A program made the position numbers and the translations under genes. From Cacajao melanocephalus (lineage: Eukaryota; Chordata; Mammalia; Primates; Pitheciidae): a DNA stretch of 64,000 bases. The stretch lies in contig CAUYLG010071305.1 in the NCBI GenBank assembly GCA_963573385.1, forward strand, positions 1-64,000. Reading direction: 5' to 3'. Positions 1-10,620 of this stretch are shown here, piece after piece; position 1 is the first letter of the stretch; every line of letters starts with the position of its first letter. The notes under the pieces are model-generated. The model had not been told where the DNA came from. It searched no databases and was given only the letters and a program-made list of their open reading frames with translations.

Positions 1-349
1 TGAGTTCATGTCCTTTGTAGGGACATGGATGAACCTGGAAACCATCATTCTCAGCAAACTGACACAAGAACACAAAATCAAACACTGCATGTTCTCACTC
101 ATAGGCAGGTGTTGAACAATGAGAACACATGGACACAGGGAAGGGAGCACTACACACTGAGGTCTGTTGGGGGGAAATAGGGGAGGGACAGTGCGGGGTA
201 GGGAGTTGGGGAGAGATAGCATGGGGAGAAATGCCAGATATAGGTGAAGGGGAGGAAGGCAGCAAATCACACTGCCATGTGTGTACCTATGCAACAATCT
301 TGAATGTTCTTCACATGTACCCCAAACCTAAAATGCAATAAAAAAAAAG
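1..349 (+). mobile_element. L1 3' end (primate L1P-type)
   Basis: The window opens inside an L1 at the end of ORF2 and runs through the 3' UTR to a short A-rich tail at 338-349. The ORF2-end wording (catgttctcactcatagg) and the later 'aatgagaacacatggacaca' are typical of primate L1. The last part, with 'acctatgcaacaatctt' and 'cctaaaatgcaata', differs from the usual human L1PA tail and resembles L1 tails I associate with New World monkeys. The element is 5'-truncated by the window edge and has no coding capacity here. Confidence 0.85.
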
Positions 350-759
350 AAAGTTCCTACTTCAACTCTCTTAGAGTTGTATAAGAATGTATACACATAG
401 TTGATTTTTCCCTTCAGTATATAATGAGATAAGTAATAATAATTTCTATGAGACATTTCTCCTAATTAAAAATTTTATATTAAAATTATAATACACACTT
501 AGAAATGAACCAAAACAAAAATGGAAAATACGGCAATGTATCATAAACACTCAAGTAACCATCACGCAGGGCAAGACAAGAAACACCAAAAACAGCCTAT
601 GTCCACCCCCATGCTACTTTCCAAGCCCCTACAACTTTCTTCACATCTCCTAAGATAAGCAATATCCATAATTTATGATGACGGTTTCCTTGATTTTCTT
701 TGTACTTTACCAACTGGTTATGCAACCCTAAACTACATAGCTTGGTCTGGCCTGCTTTG

Positions 760-1055
760 AACTGTATAGGTGCAATCCTACATGTTCTTTTTGTATGTGG
801 TTTCTTGGACTAAACATTATGTTCTGAAATTTAATCACATAATTGCATGTACATGTGATTTTTTTTCATGTCTCTATATTATTCCATTGTATGGATTTAC
901 TGTAGTGATTCATCCATCCTTAATATATATTTGGCCAGCTTCTTTTTTGAACAGTTATGAATAATTCTACCAGAGCATTCTTTCACATATCATTTGACAC
1001 AATTCCTTTGTATATATACCTATGAGTAGAATTACAGGGTCTTTGTTCAAAATCT
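760..1055 (-). mobile_element. Old L1 (L1M-type) ORF2/3' fragment
   Basis: Read on the minus strand this matches the end-of-ORF2 landmark of mammalian L1: a diverged form of 'ggtatatacc', then a diverged 'attattcataa', then 'ccatacaatggaataatat'. It is heavily diverged and has no usable reading frame. The neighbouring 350-760 is AT-rich DNA in which I see no gene. Confidence 0.65.
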
Positions 1056-1287
1056 CATCATAGACACAGAAAAGTTCAAAGAATAATTTAACTAAATTTA
1101 TCCCTGTCACCTTTACCTCCAGTCTATTTTTTGCCATTTGCATATATCTTATCAATTATATAATTATCCCAATAAGATATTATTTTATACAGTAAGCATT
1201 CATTTAGAAGTATGCACATATTTATCATTTTCATTAATTTGTATTCCTTCTTGCATATTCAACTTAATATTTTCAGTAATTTTTATT

Positions 1288-1566
1288 GGCCAGGCAGGGT
1301 AGCTCACACCCATAATCCCAACATTTTGTAAGGCTGGGGCAGGGGCACCCAGGAGTTCAAGACCAACCTGTGCAACACAGCAAAACTGTCTCTACAATAA
1401 ATGAAAAAGTTAGACAGACATAGTGAAGCTACTCACAAGGCTGAGGTGGGAGGATGGTTTGAGCCCAGAAGCTCCAGACTGCAGTAAGCCATGATCCTAC
1501 CACTGAACTCCAGCCTGGACAACAGAGTGAGACTCCAACTCTACAAACAAAAATAATAATAATAAT
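1288..1566 (+). mobile_element. Alu (old, J-like)
   Basis: A diverged two-arm Alu with a recognisable head, middle A-rich region and 'ctccagcctggacaacagagtgag' right-arm end, followed by an (AAT)n tail. Its many differences from consensus suggest an old AluJ-type copy. Confidence 0.9.
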
Positions 1567-2165
1567 TTTTCTTTTAGTTGAAAAAACATTATTTTAAGTT
1601 TCTGTTTATCAAGGTCTATTCTACTTTTGAAATACACTGAAGACATGATTCCATTCAACTCTAGCTTCATTTTTGTCTTTTACAAATCAGGTTGTCATTT
1701 AGACAGTTATTCCCTTTAATATAACCTATCTTTTCCTCTAGTTACTTTTCAGATTTTCTATTTGTCTTTGAAGTCCTGTCATTTTATGTTAATTTGTTTT
1801 TAGTTAACTCATCTGAAGTTTGATTATTTCTAAAAATATGTGAACTGATACATTTTATCACTTTTGGAAAAATCTCCACATTGTTTCTGCCTCATTTTCT
1901 CTCTTCTAATTTTCCGGAACTCCAGAAATATGTTAGACGTTCTGATTGCAGCCTCAATGTCTCTTACCCTCTAACCTTGTATTTTCCATCTCTTGATGTC
2001 TTTATGTTTCATTCTGGGTAATTATCTTCCAATTCACTAATTCTTTCTTTTCTTATGTTTAACGGTTGTTATCTCTGTCTATTGGATTCTCAATATTGAT
2101 TATTTTTGTCTTATTGTTTTAGGGATAGAAATAAACTTTTGTTCTCCTTCTATAAATCATTTTTT
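1567..2165 (-). mobile_element. Ancient LINE remnant (L1/HAL1-like)
   Basis: T-rich sequence with phrases such as 'attctgggtaattatcttcc' and 'aattcactaattctttcttt' that recur in antisense copies of old L1/HAL1 elements. The family call rests on these phrases only and the edges are uncertain. Confidence 0.45.
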
Positions 2166-4058
2166 AATGGAGGAACTAAACAAACTATTCCTAACACCAA
2201 GTTCTTAAAAAAAAGAGCTTTTATAAAATTTTAGTACACCTGACATGAAAATGGTAATGATTTTCTTCTTTTCATAATAGTTTGGTCACAGAAGAGAATG
2301 AAAGCATGATCTAGGCATTCTCCTGAAAGTTGGAATAAACTGGAAATTGATTTGATGCGAGTAGCTTTTTTTGGATAGTAGCTTGTCACCACAAAGTCTC
2401 CTCACAGGGAAATTCAATGAGCAGCATTGCATCTCAAAATGTCATTGCAATTAATAATATATAGTACCTCAACCACTGCTCCACCTTTCTATTCCATCAT
2501 TTAAATTTACTCTGTTTTTATTAACAGAAATTATTATTAGCAGAAATCAGGACTTCTTAGTCTATAACAATTTTTAAAGGATCAAATAGTACAACAGTAC
2601 TCACAAGTTTATCAAAAAAACTAAGGACATCTGCTATAAGTAGATTTTAAGTCCCATGGAAACAAAACTGAATCTGGTGCCTCTAAGGAATTCCATCATT
2701 TATTCCTTATCTACGAATATAGTTTTGGTTATAGAACTGTAATCTTCAAACTCCATCATCACTCACTCAAGTGTGACAGAAGATCTTAGGTCTTACCACT
2801 GTTTGACACTTTGGTCATAAAATCCTCTCTTTAGAAATAAAAGCTTGCTCATAAAATGTGTTATTTGCTTTATCCTTCTTATTAAGGAGTTTTATTTACA
2901 CTGAAATCTAAATTGTTTCTATAGTGATCATAGGGAAATGAGGATTAAAGTCATCCATAAATAATTATTTGCTTAAGCAATGTATTATAAATGAAACTAC
3001 ACTTAATTTCTCAATATAAATTACTGAGCTTGACTTGACCTCTGCTATTTACCACTGTAACTTTCCCACAATGATGATCTTTTTAAAATTACCTATTTTC
3101 CAAATTATGTATTTAAATATTTCAAAAATAAATCATTTAATGAGATAGATGTAGATATAATGATGATGATAATGATAATGGCAGGTAAAAGGGAGGATGA
3201 TATTTGATAAATGTAATTTCAGTCTCGTTTCTTAAATACTAGAGTTCAGGGTGATGAGAAAACACTATTACTCTTCGTCATGGCCTCATGATTCCTATAT
3301 TATTTTCAGCATCAGGCCTAAACAAATACCCTCATGTGATATTTCATCAAGAATAATATAAAACCAACATATTTTCAATGATTTATTTTTTTTTCTTTTA
3401 CTACACTTTAAAAAATTATAGCAAAAGTGACCTCCAACAATTAGGATTCTATTTTGGGCTTTTTGGGGCATTTTTCAATATGAACATGGACTAATGCTCT
3501 ATGAAATAACACAGTATATCAACTTTATTTCATGTTTTAATCACATCATTAGCAAGCCAAATTCTTGCAAATGCTTTTTCACATTCTTAGCTATGGTGAC
3601 TAAATCTGGATGATTTTACTATAGCAGTCAAATTAGTATATTTGCACAAACATACTCAAATATCATACTGAATATGTTTTATACCTTAACAAATTTGCCT
3701 TTCTATGATTTTTTTCTCTAATGTAGAACCAAAACATTTATAGTAACAAAATATTTTCCCCAGGTTTACACATAAATAGTATTGAGCAGTTAGAATGCTA
3801 ACAATGTAAATATTTCATTTAGAGACACATTTTGGGATAATAGGTCTACATATTTAATGTCCATTGTACTATAATTTTTTGGAAATTCATGACTTTCTGA
3901 CACTTTGAAATGTGTATCATTAATAATTAAATTGGAAATAAGAAAAAAGGCATCTAGCAATCATTCATATTCAAATTTTGATGTTTCAAATTAATAACAG
4001 CATTAAGAAGGTGGATTTACAATTCTTTTTTTTTTTTCATTAATTAAAGAAAAGTTTT
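2166..4058. other. AT-rich intergenic stretch
   Basis: I see no gene, RNA gene or confidently named repeat here. There is a small (ATG/ATA)n run near 3155-3180 and a poly-T tract near 4026-4037 just before the next Alu. All open frames are short and lack codon character. Confidence 0.6.
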
Positions 4059-4362
4059 GGGCCAGGTGTGGTGGCTCACACCTGTAATCCCAGCATTTTG
4101 GGAGGCTGAGGCAGGTGGATTCCCCAAGCACAGGAGTTCAAGACCAGCCTGGGTAACATGACGAAATCCTGTCTCTACCAAAGATAGAAAAAATTAGCAG
4201 GGCGTGGTGGTGGTGCACACCTGTTGTCCTACCTACTCAGGAGGCTGATAGGGGAGAATCACTTGAGCCCAGGTGGCAGAGGTTCCACTAAGCAGAGATT
4301 GCACTTGTGCACTCCAGCCTGGACAACAGAATGACACTCTGTCTCAAAATAAAAAAGAAAAC
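4059..4362 (+). mobile_element. Alu (S-like)
   Basis: A full-length two-arm Alu beginning 'gggccaggtgtggtggctca' and ending in an A-rich tail. It lies about 130 bp from the LTR at 4493 but does not interrupt it. Confidence 0.95.
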
Positions 4363-4492
4363 TTTTAAATTTTAACTTGGATTTCTTAGTATCATAATGC
4401 TCTATTCTCCTTTATTCAGCAAAAACTCTAATTACAATGGTATCTATGAGAATATGCCATATCACCCTAATTTTATACTTAGAAATGTACTT

Positions 4493-4933
4493 TGCTGCCG
4501 AGTCTGTCCCACAGACTCTGGCCGAGTGAAGGATGAAAGGAGTACTCAGACACAGGTATATTTTGCATGAGAGCAGCTAGGGGACTGCTGGAGAGAGCAG
4601 TCCTGATAAGCCAGAGCCACTTGTTTTTATTCAGTACTGGTATAATGTCAAAGGCCTAGAGCCAACACAATTTGTGGGTAATTAATTGTCCTTCCCCATT
4701 GCAGGGAGCAGTCTCGCATGTGGATGATCAAAGGTCCGTCTCCAGATAACAGAAGTAAATAAACTTATCTAGACAGATTTCTTTACACTCCCTGTTACCT
4801 ACTCCTTGCCCTTAGCCTCAGGGTAAGAGAATTAGCTGCCTTCAGCTTTATTCTCTCCGGAAGCTTTGCAGAGACTTCTGACCTTTCAAAACGCCTGCTT
4901 CTTTCTCTATAGCTTCTCCCACCACCCTGATCA
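4493..4933 (-). mobile_element. 3' LTR of an endogenous retrovirus
   Basis: On the minus strand this segment begins TGATCAGGG at 4933 and ends GGCAGCA at 4493, the TG...CA ends expected of an LTR. A polyadenylation signal AATAAA lies at 4626-4631 (minus). A purine-rich tract at 4942-4956 directly precedes it, as expected of the polypurine primer for plus-strand synthesis. It follows a retroviral env remnant in the same orientation, so it is the 3' LTR. No matching 5' LTR is present in the window. The family is probably a beta-like HERV-K/HML group member, but I cannot name it with certainty. Confidence 0.8.
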
Positions 4934-6717
4934 ATATCCTATGTCTCCCCCTTTTCTGTTTTTTGCATCAGGTTTTGTTGATTGAAGAGTACAGATGTGT
5001 GCAGCAGTAGGCTTATAAAAGGTAGCAGTTACAGCTCGTTTTCCAGCTTTGCATCCTACAATTAGTAAATAACACGAGATAAACAGGAGTATAATCAGTA
5101 ATATCCTTTTCCAATCAAGGAGTGACCCCCAGGAGCGGTGGTCTATCCAGGAGAGATGTTTTTGTACATCCTTCCATATGGCTGTTTGCTGGGCATGTAG
5201 ATCTATGGTGTTTAGAGATTCTTGAATTTTAGTTTTAAGTTGCTTTACATCTGCTGTTAAATTATCATGTAAGATTCCCCAGAGGTGTTGTTTCACTTCA
5301 TCCCAACTATGTATTGATTGATGCCAAGGTAGAGAGGTGACACAGATATGCTTATATTCCCAGTCACAGTTTAATTGCTGTCAGAATGCCAGTGCATCTT
5401 GCCATTCCCCTATGTACTCTAAGTCAGCCTTGAGGGCTTACAGACATGCAAGAATTTTTTGATCTATACCCTGCTGTAGGAGAACTTCATTAGACACATT
5501 TCTGGCCAAGCTATCCACAAAGGTGGGTGTTTGTACTGATTCAGTATGCAACAGCAAAACTAGCAGTGGCTAGGATGACTATGGCTGAGAATATAGGACT
5601 ATAAGTGTACCTAGGAATCTTTTGTGTCCGACCTGGGACAGGGCACATTCTAAGGTGGCAAGAGCAGAGAAACCTTGCCAATCACATGTCAAATTGAGTG
5701 GTAGGAATGTTTCAGATTGTCTCCTTAATACCATGACACTAGTAATATTTAAATTAGATATATTGTAATTAGTGATACATGAGGCGAACCAAACCTGTCC
5801 TGGCACTTGGGTCACAAACATGGAGTTTTAGGGTATAATGGAAATATTGGTTCCCATAAGGAAAACACATGGATGGCTAGCACAAATTAGGCATTGACCT
5901 CTGTCATTATGAATAAAGGTCATAGTATAATTTTTAATGGAATTATGATATACCTCACACCAAGTATTAAAGGTGGTGGTAAGATGTCCTAGGTGCCATA
6001 AAGTGTCTTGGAGTGGCATGGACTCTGCTCGGGGTATGGGATATACCAGCCCCCCATTGACCCAAATCATAGAAGAACGGATGTACCTATGAAACTGTGA
6101 TTGATGCCACGATGGATGCAGACATCAGTATGGTCACCCTGCAAATAGCCATGAGGGCTCCAGTCTAAGAAGTTATAATTGCCTAACTGGAGGCTACAGG
6201 ATTGTCCCCCATGACAGACCTCCCAGCTAAGGTGGAATCCATTACTTTTCTGGCTTTGTTTTTTAGCACAGGGAATAATGTTGGGAAAAGTGGCATTGGT
6301 TGCATTTCTTGTTTTGAAGCTACCTGAAACCAAAAATGTTAAGGCATTTCCTTTGCCATGACGTAGCCATAATTCTATTTGAGCAGGTACATAGTAAGGG
6401 TTAGAACTTTTATAACTTACACACTGTGGGAGGATTGTAGAGTGATATGCAGTATTACCTGGCACCTTAGCCCAATGTCTGCCATTAATGAGGGAACCTA
6501 CCACGGGTACGTCAATCCCTCCTAGCCAAGCAGTTACATTATTAGAGGCTGGGAAGCGGGTGTCTGCCCAGGTAACAGGGTAGAAGAAAGGCAGATCTGA
6601 GATGAGCCCAGTAGAGAGTAGTAGGTGCGGTGCAAGTTGCAAGCAGAGTGAGAGAATAAGAAAGGATAATACCTTACAAGAGTTGCAATGCACAACAGAG
6701 AGCATAGCACGGAACAA
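4931..6717 (-). pseudogene. Endogenous retroviral env remnant (broken)
   Basis: This is an old retroviral envelope gene that can no longer make its full product. A 216-codon open segment (6067-6717) begins with a hydrophobic, signal-peptide-like stretch and has many Asn-X-Ser/Thr sites and cysteines, as surface subunits do. The frame then changes near 6067-6070. The continuing frame is open at 5828-6070, 5579-5821 and 4931-5296, with stop codons between. The last segment holds a hydrophobic membrane anchor around 5045-5105 and a short tail typical of a transmembrane subunit. The final stop codon coincides with the first three bases of the 3' LTR. Sequence upstream to about 6830 also looks retroviral (env leader). 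gag and pol are absent, so the provirus is 5'-truncated. I saw no fully intact domain set, and a beta-like (HML) origin is a guess. Confidence 0.75.
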
Positions 6718-6840
6718 ATTATCTGGCGCGAATGGTGCCTGTGTCAGAACTGCTAGGTCTCATGGTATTTTTAACTTCAGAAGAATCAAACTCATCCAAA
6801 GAAGCTTTGTCACTTTGCATATCTACCAGTAATGTATGAG

Positions 6841-8235
6841 GATTCTAGTTGCCCCCCCATCCTCACCAATTAATATTGTCAGTCTTTCCAATCTTTTCTC
6901 TCCTTCTCTCCTTCATTTTTCTGTTTCTGTTTGAATAATATATAATAATCTGTCTTCTATATTACTGATTCTGTCTCTGCTGTTTCCAGTCTGTTGGTAA
7001 ACTGCCAAAGGAATCTGTCACCTCCAACATCAAGTTTTTCATTTAAGCCTCTTAGTTTTTATCTCTATACTAAAATTTCTAGTTTGAGCATGTTATCTTT
7101 TCCAGTAGATTTTTAACATATTAATCATAATTATTTTTAAAGGTTCTGTCTGATAATTTCAACCTCTGGCCATTGTTTTCTCTTGATAATGACTAAGGTT
7201 TTGCACGTGTATTCATATTTACAGCGAATCCTGAGATAAATCCTAAATATTACCACTCAAACATGGGCTTCCCTCTTATTCTGTCAAACTATTAGTGTGT
7301 AAAATTAATCCAATCTGTAGTTTATCTGTATTTAGATTCAAATGCCTCCAGTGGTGGAATGCCAGTAACTTGTGTTTTGGAGAGACTAGAGTGCCAAAGG
7401 GATTCTCAGTGTTTGTGTTCAGCTTCAGAGTCCACACATGCACTGTAGAAGAGAAAGAGAAGGCTCTCTTTCTACACTTGTGTCCCTCTCCTAGTACACT
7501 GGCATTGCTTGTTAATCAGAGAAAAGTTCATGGTGGGACAATGGGAGCTCTTCGTTCTCCAACGATTGCCTCTATCTATGTACCTTTGTCTCAGACATGG
7601 GACTTTCTTAATGCTCCTAGCACTCCCACAAGAAAAACTGCCTAAAATCAGTGCAGGATCCTGGCTGAAAGCTGGTTTTCTTCCCCTCCTCCAGTGGCAA
7701 TAGGTTTTCACCAGGTGTCAGTATTGGAGTCCAAGGCAGGCAACCTTCCTGCCCCTCCCTGAGTGTCAGCCAATCAATGTCTTGTATCACTGGAGGGTCT
7801 TGATACCACCAGGTTAACTGTCCCCTTCCTGCAGCAAATGGCTTTTGCCTGGTGTTCATGCAGAGTCCAGGGTTGGTGGGTTTTCTGCCCTCCCTCAGTG
7901 GCAGATCCTTTCTGTTTAGCCAGCATATAGCCCAGAACAAGTAAGTTTCCCAGACTTCTCCTGTGACAACAGACTTCTAACATGTAACAGTGCAGACCTA
8001 GGAGTGCAGGCAGGTTTCTTACTTCACCCCTGGTGCCAATCAGCTATTGCCCAATATCAGAGTAGCGTCCAAATTACAGTGGATTCCGTGCCCTTCAATC
8101 AGCAGCAGGTAGATCTTGCTTAATAAAGATCCAGACATGTAGTTTTCTTGCCCGTCCCCCAGCACTGGCCAGCAACCACCTTTTACTCATGCAGCATCCA
8201 CAGTGTAAATGGGCTTCTCCAGTTTCTATTACTCC
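6841..8235 (-). mobile_element. Ancient LINE remnants (L1M then L1/HAL1-type)
   Basis: 6841-6895 reads as antisense L1 ('cctcaccaattaatattgtc'). 7080-7260 contains phrases typical of antisense old L1/HAL1 ('tctgtctgataatttcaacc', 'tctcttgataatgactaagg'). 7300-8230 is a GC-richer stretch with repeated 'cttcctgcccctccctgagtg'-type wording that I read as the same LINE's 3' region. The short overlapping open frames at 7295-7983 fall in this repeat and are not genes. Confidence 0.5.
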
Positions 8236-8261
8236 ACTTTAAAACTTAAGAAGACTTTGTT

Positions 8262-8745
8262 CCCACTTGTTTTAGATTTGCACTACTGCTATAACAAATT
8301 ATCATAAATTTAGTGGCTTAAATACTACAAAATTATCTTATAGTTTTATAGACCAGAAGTCTGATATATGTCTTACTAAGCTAACATCAAGGTGTCAGCA
8401 AGGCCGCATTTTTTTCTGGAGGCTCTAGGGGGAAAATCCATTTCCTTGACATTCCCAACTTCTAGAAACTACCTGCAGACCTTGGCTTGGGGCCTCCTTC
8501 ATCTTCAAAGTCAGAAATGTTGCATCACTCTAACCCTAGTTAAGAAATAATCTGTTTTTAAGGACTCATATGATTAGACTGAACCCACCTAAATAATACA
8601 GGATAATCTCCCATCTCAAAGTGCATACCAATAATTGTATTTGCAAAGTCCCCATGCCATATAATGTAACATACTACCAGGTTCCAAAGATTATGACACA
8701 GATATCTTTGGGAAAGCCATTATTCTGCCTCCTATACCATATACC
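8262..8745 (-). mobile_element. MLT1-type MaLR LTR
   Basis: On the plus strand it runs from 'actgctataacaaattatca' to 'ccattattctgcctcctata'. This is the antisense of an MLT1-like LTR, with the expected internal landmarks (a 'gtgtcagcaaggccgca'-like segment and 'aggataatctccc'). It is heavily diverged. Confidence 0.65.
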
Positions 8746-9597
8746 ATAAAGGAGCTTCCTTAGGTTTCCTGCTCTGTCCTCAGTCTTCCAGGAAGCATTC
8801 AGTAGAAGCCCAAAGGGAAAAGCTGGCAATTACAGATCACTCCTGTGTCTGGGGCTCCCAGGTATTCTAAACTGTCACACTAAACTACACTCAACCTTTG
8901 TAAGCATTGGTTAAAATTTCAGCCATTTTCTTCTTACCTACCAAAATGCCAGAGAACTTTTCTGGAGCTATGCCACAGATGAAACAATTCATGTGTCCTG
9001 TTTGGAAAGGCTTGTCATCTTTTGAAATTCAGTTTATCTGCTCCCCTTGTAACTTCAGTTCTAACAAGCTCAAAATAAATTATGACTTTTTAGCCTATCT
9101 AGTTCACTCTCCTTGTTAGAGTAGAAGCAACATTCTCTTTTGGTTTTCTACCACCTAAAAGGAAGGATTCCTCAAGTTGTTTTCAAAATGCATGCATAAA
9201 TGCATACTATACCATATTCTTCCACATGCATGGTTTACAAATGTCTCAATTAAAAAAAATAGACTCAGGTATAGGTCATTTTTCAGGCAACCTCTCTGGC
9301 CTTGTAGCCAAGAATACAATAGATCTTAATAATCTGACAATTATCGTGTTTCATTGATTAAAAGATAGTTGGGAGGGGAGAAAAAGAAAAGTCTTGCTTG
9401 AAATGTGGAAATAAGAGTATATGTTTAGCTTTGAGAATGTTCTGGTGAGAATTACAATGATGCCAAACTATATGTACGTATTGAAGCCATAGGAAAAAAA
9501 AAGAAAGAAAAATGAAAGAGTTTTTATGTATGCTTCTACTTGATTTTTTTTTCTTATACAAAAAAGAAAAAAAAAAAAACAGTTTCTGTCAAGACTT
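8746..9597. other. Anonymous sequence between MLT1 and TAS2R pseudogene P1
   Basis: I recognise no gene or named repeat here. The stretch ends with A/T homopolymer runs (9544-9580) that directly abut the C-terminal end of the TAS2R pseudogene. Open frames of 64-70 codons show no family resemblance. Confidence 0.5.
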
Positions 9598-10278
9598 TCA
9601 AGGGGTCAAGGTTTCCCATCATATCAAGAATATAATCTTCCACAGCATGATCAATGAGGTCTGACTCAGCTTGCTCTTCCAAAGAATCAGAATCAGAGTA
9701 ATTGGAAAGGCAGAAGGTTGCTACTATCTGCAAAATATCATACTCAGCAGGCTGTTTACCATAAAGTGAATCAAATAAGCTATAAAAGTTAAAAAACAGT
9801 ACATGATAAAAATGAAGAAAGATTACAGACTCCAAAGAACACTGATTTCCCAATGGAATGTTAAAAAACAAAGGACTCCATCAGAATCATAATATTCAAC
9901 ATCATTAACTCCACACTTTATCCAGAGGAAAAATGGCTGAGAAAAATTAGCTATCTTGAACTGTCCCACCTCCAAAAATTAGGCAGACAGCAAACCAGAG
10001 GGTTGAGTATCAATCAGTGTCCAAAAGGAAATCATCCTTTTTTCTAGTTTAGTATTAGCACAAGTTAATGGTGTGGTATGAATGTAAGTATAAAAATATT
10101 AAGCAGTATTAAACACAGCTGATAAACTGTGGAGGTGGCTAAACTGATGAAAAGTCAGTTAAAGGAATCTTCTAATACCTGAGCCAGTAATGCAGTTAAT
10201 CTGTACAATCAAGCCATTCCCAAACATTCAAGTCATGAATTCTCCTAATATCACCATCAGCAAAATATTCTTCCTCAT
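9598..10278 (-). pseudogene. Decayed TAS2R bitter receptor pseudogene P1
   Basis: A TAS2R relic identified from family landmarks spread over all three minus frames. The start-like ATG is at 10276-10278, followed by a TM1-like 'LLMVILGEF' and a stop (TGA, 10228-10230) at the codon matching TAS2R42 Gly20. Further on are 'FWTLI' (before TM3), then 'FKIANFSQPFFLWIK' (TM3/loop 2 signature, near 9910-9955), then a TM6-TM7-like hydrophobic stretch. The C-terminal signature 'SKLSQTSLIMLWK' lies near 9640-9685 and ends at TGA 9598-9600. At about 680 bp it is shorter than the usual 900-945, because TM4-to-TM6 sequence (second outer loop, TM5, third inner loop) is largely missing. Several frameshifts and stops rule out function. 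The upstream octamer block (10490-10620) independently supports its identity. Confidence 0.8.
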
Positions 10279-10489
10279 AACTAGAACATACAGAGAAAAA
10301 CCTTAATCTCTCATGTTGTAACTGATTATCTGCTTCAGTGCAACATATCTGATGCTTGATTGCAGTCTTGATCCAGAAATTGCCCAGTGTTGCTATGGAA
10401 CCTAATCACTGGTATAATCGATACAATCTGTTATCCTTTCAGAACTGTTCTATATCTGTGTAAAAGTTTCCTATAACTCTCAAGCAGTT

Positions 10490-10620
10490 TCTGGGTGATG
10501 ACTGAAAAGTTGAACTCAATTTGTTAGTATGCAAATGTGGGGCAAACTCTCTTTCACTGATTTGCAAGTTTTCTTTTGCCTTTGGTATTGGATCCTATGA
10601 ATCTGGTCCTCTTCTGAATG
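10490..10620 (-). promoter_or_regulatory. TAS2R-type upstream block of P1 with octamer
   Basis: About 110 bp that aligns by eye with the 5' flanks of TAS2R42 (30540-30660) and P2 (22690-22785). The octamer ATTTGCAT (minus strand) is intact at 10529-10536, 251 bp upstream of the P1 ATG. The neighbouring CCAAT-box position (10557-10564) reads CAAATCAG, so that box is lost. The shorter ATG distance than in TAS2R42 (383 bp) implies a deletion in the leader. Confidence 0.6.

Noticed and set aside
9554..9871. A 105-codon acidic minus-strand frame that looked like part of a retrocopied gene
   Set aside because: The neighbouring frames carry TAS2R TM3 and C-terminal signatures, and the upstream flank matches TAS2R42's. 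The acidic frame is an out-of-register reading of TAS2R pseudogene P1.
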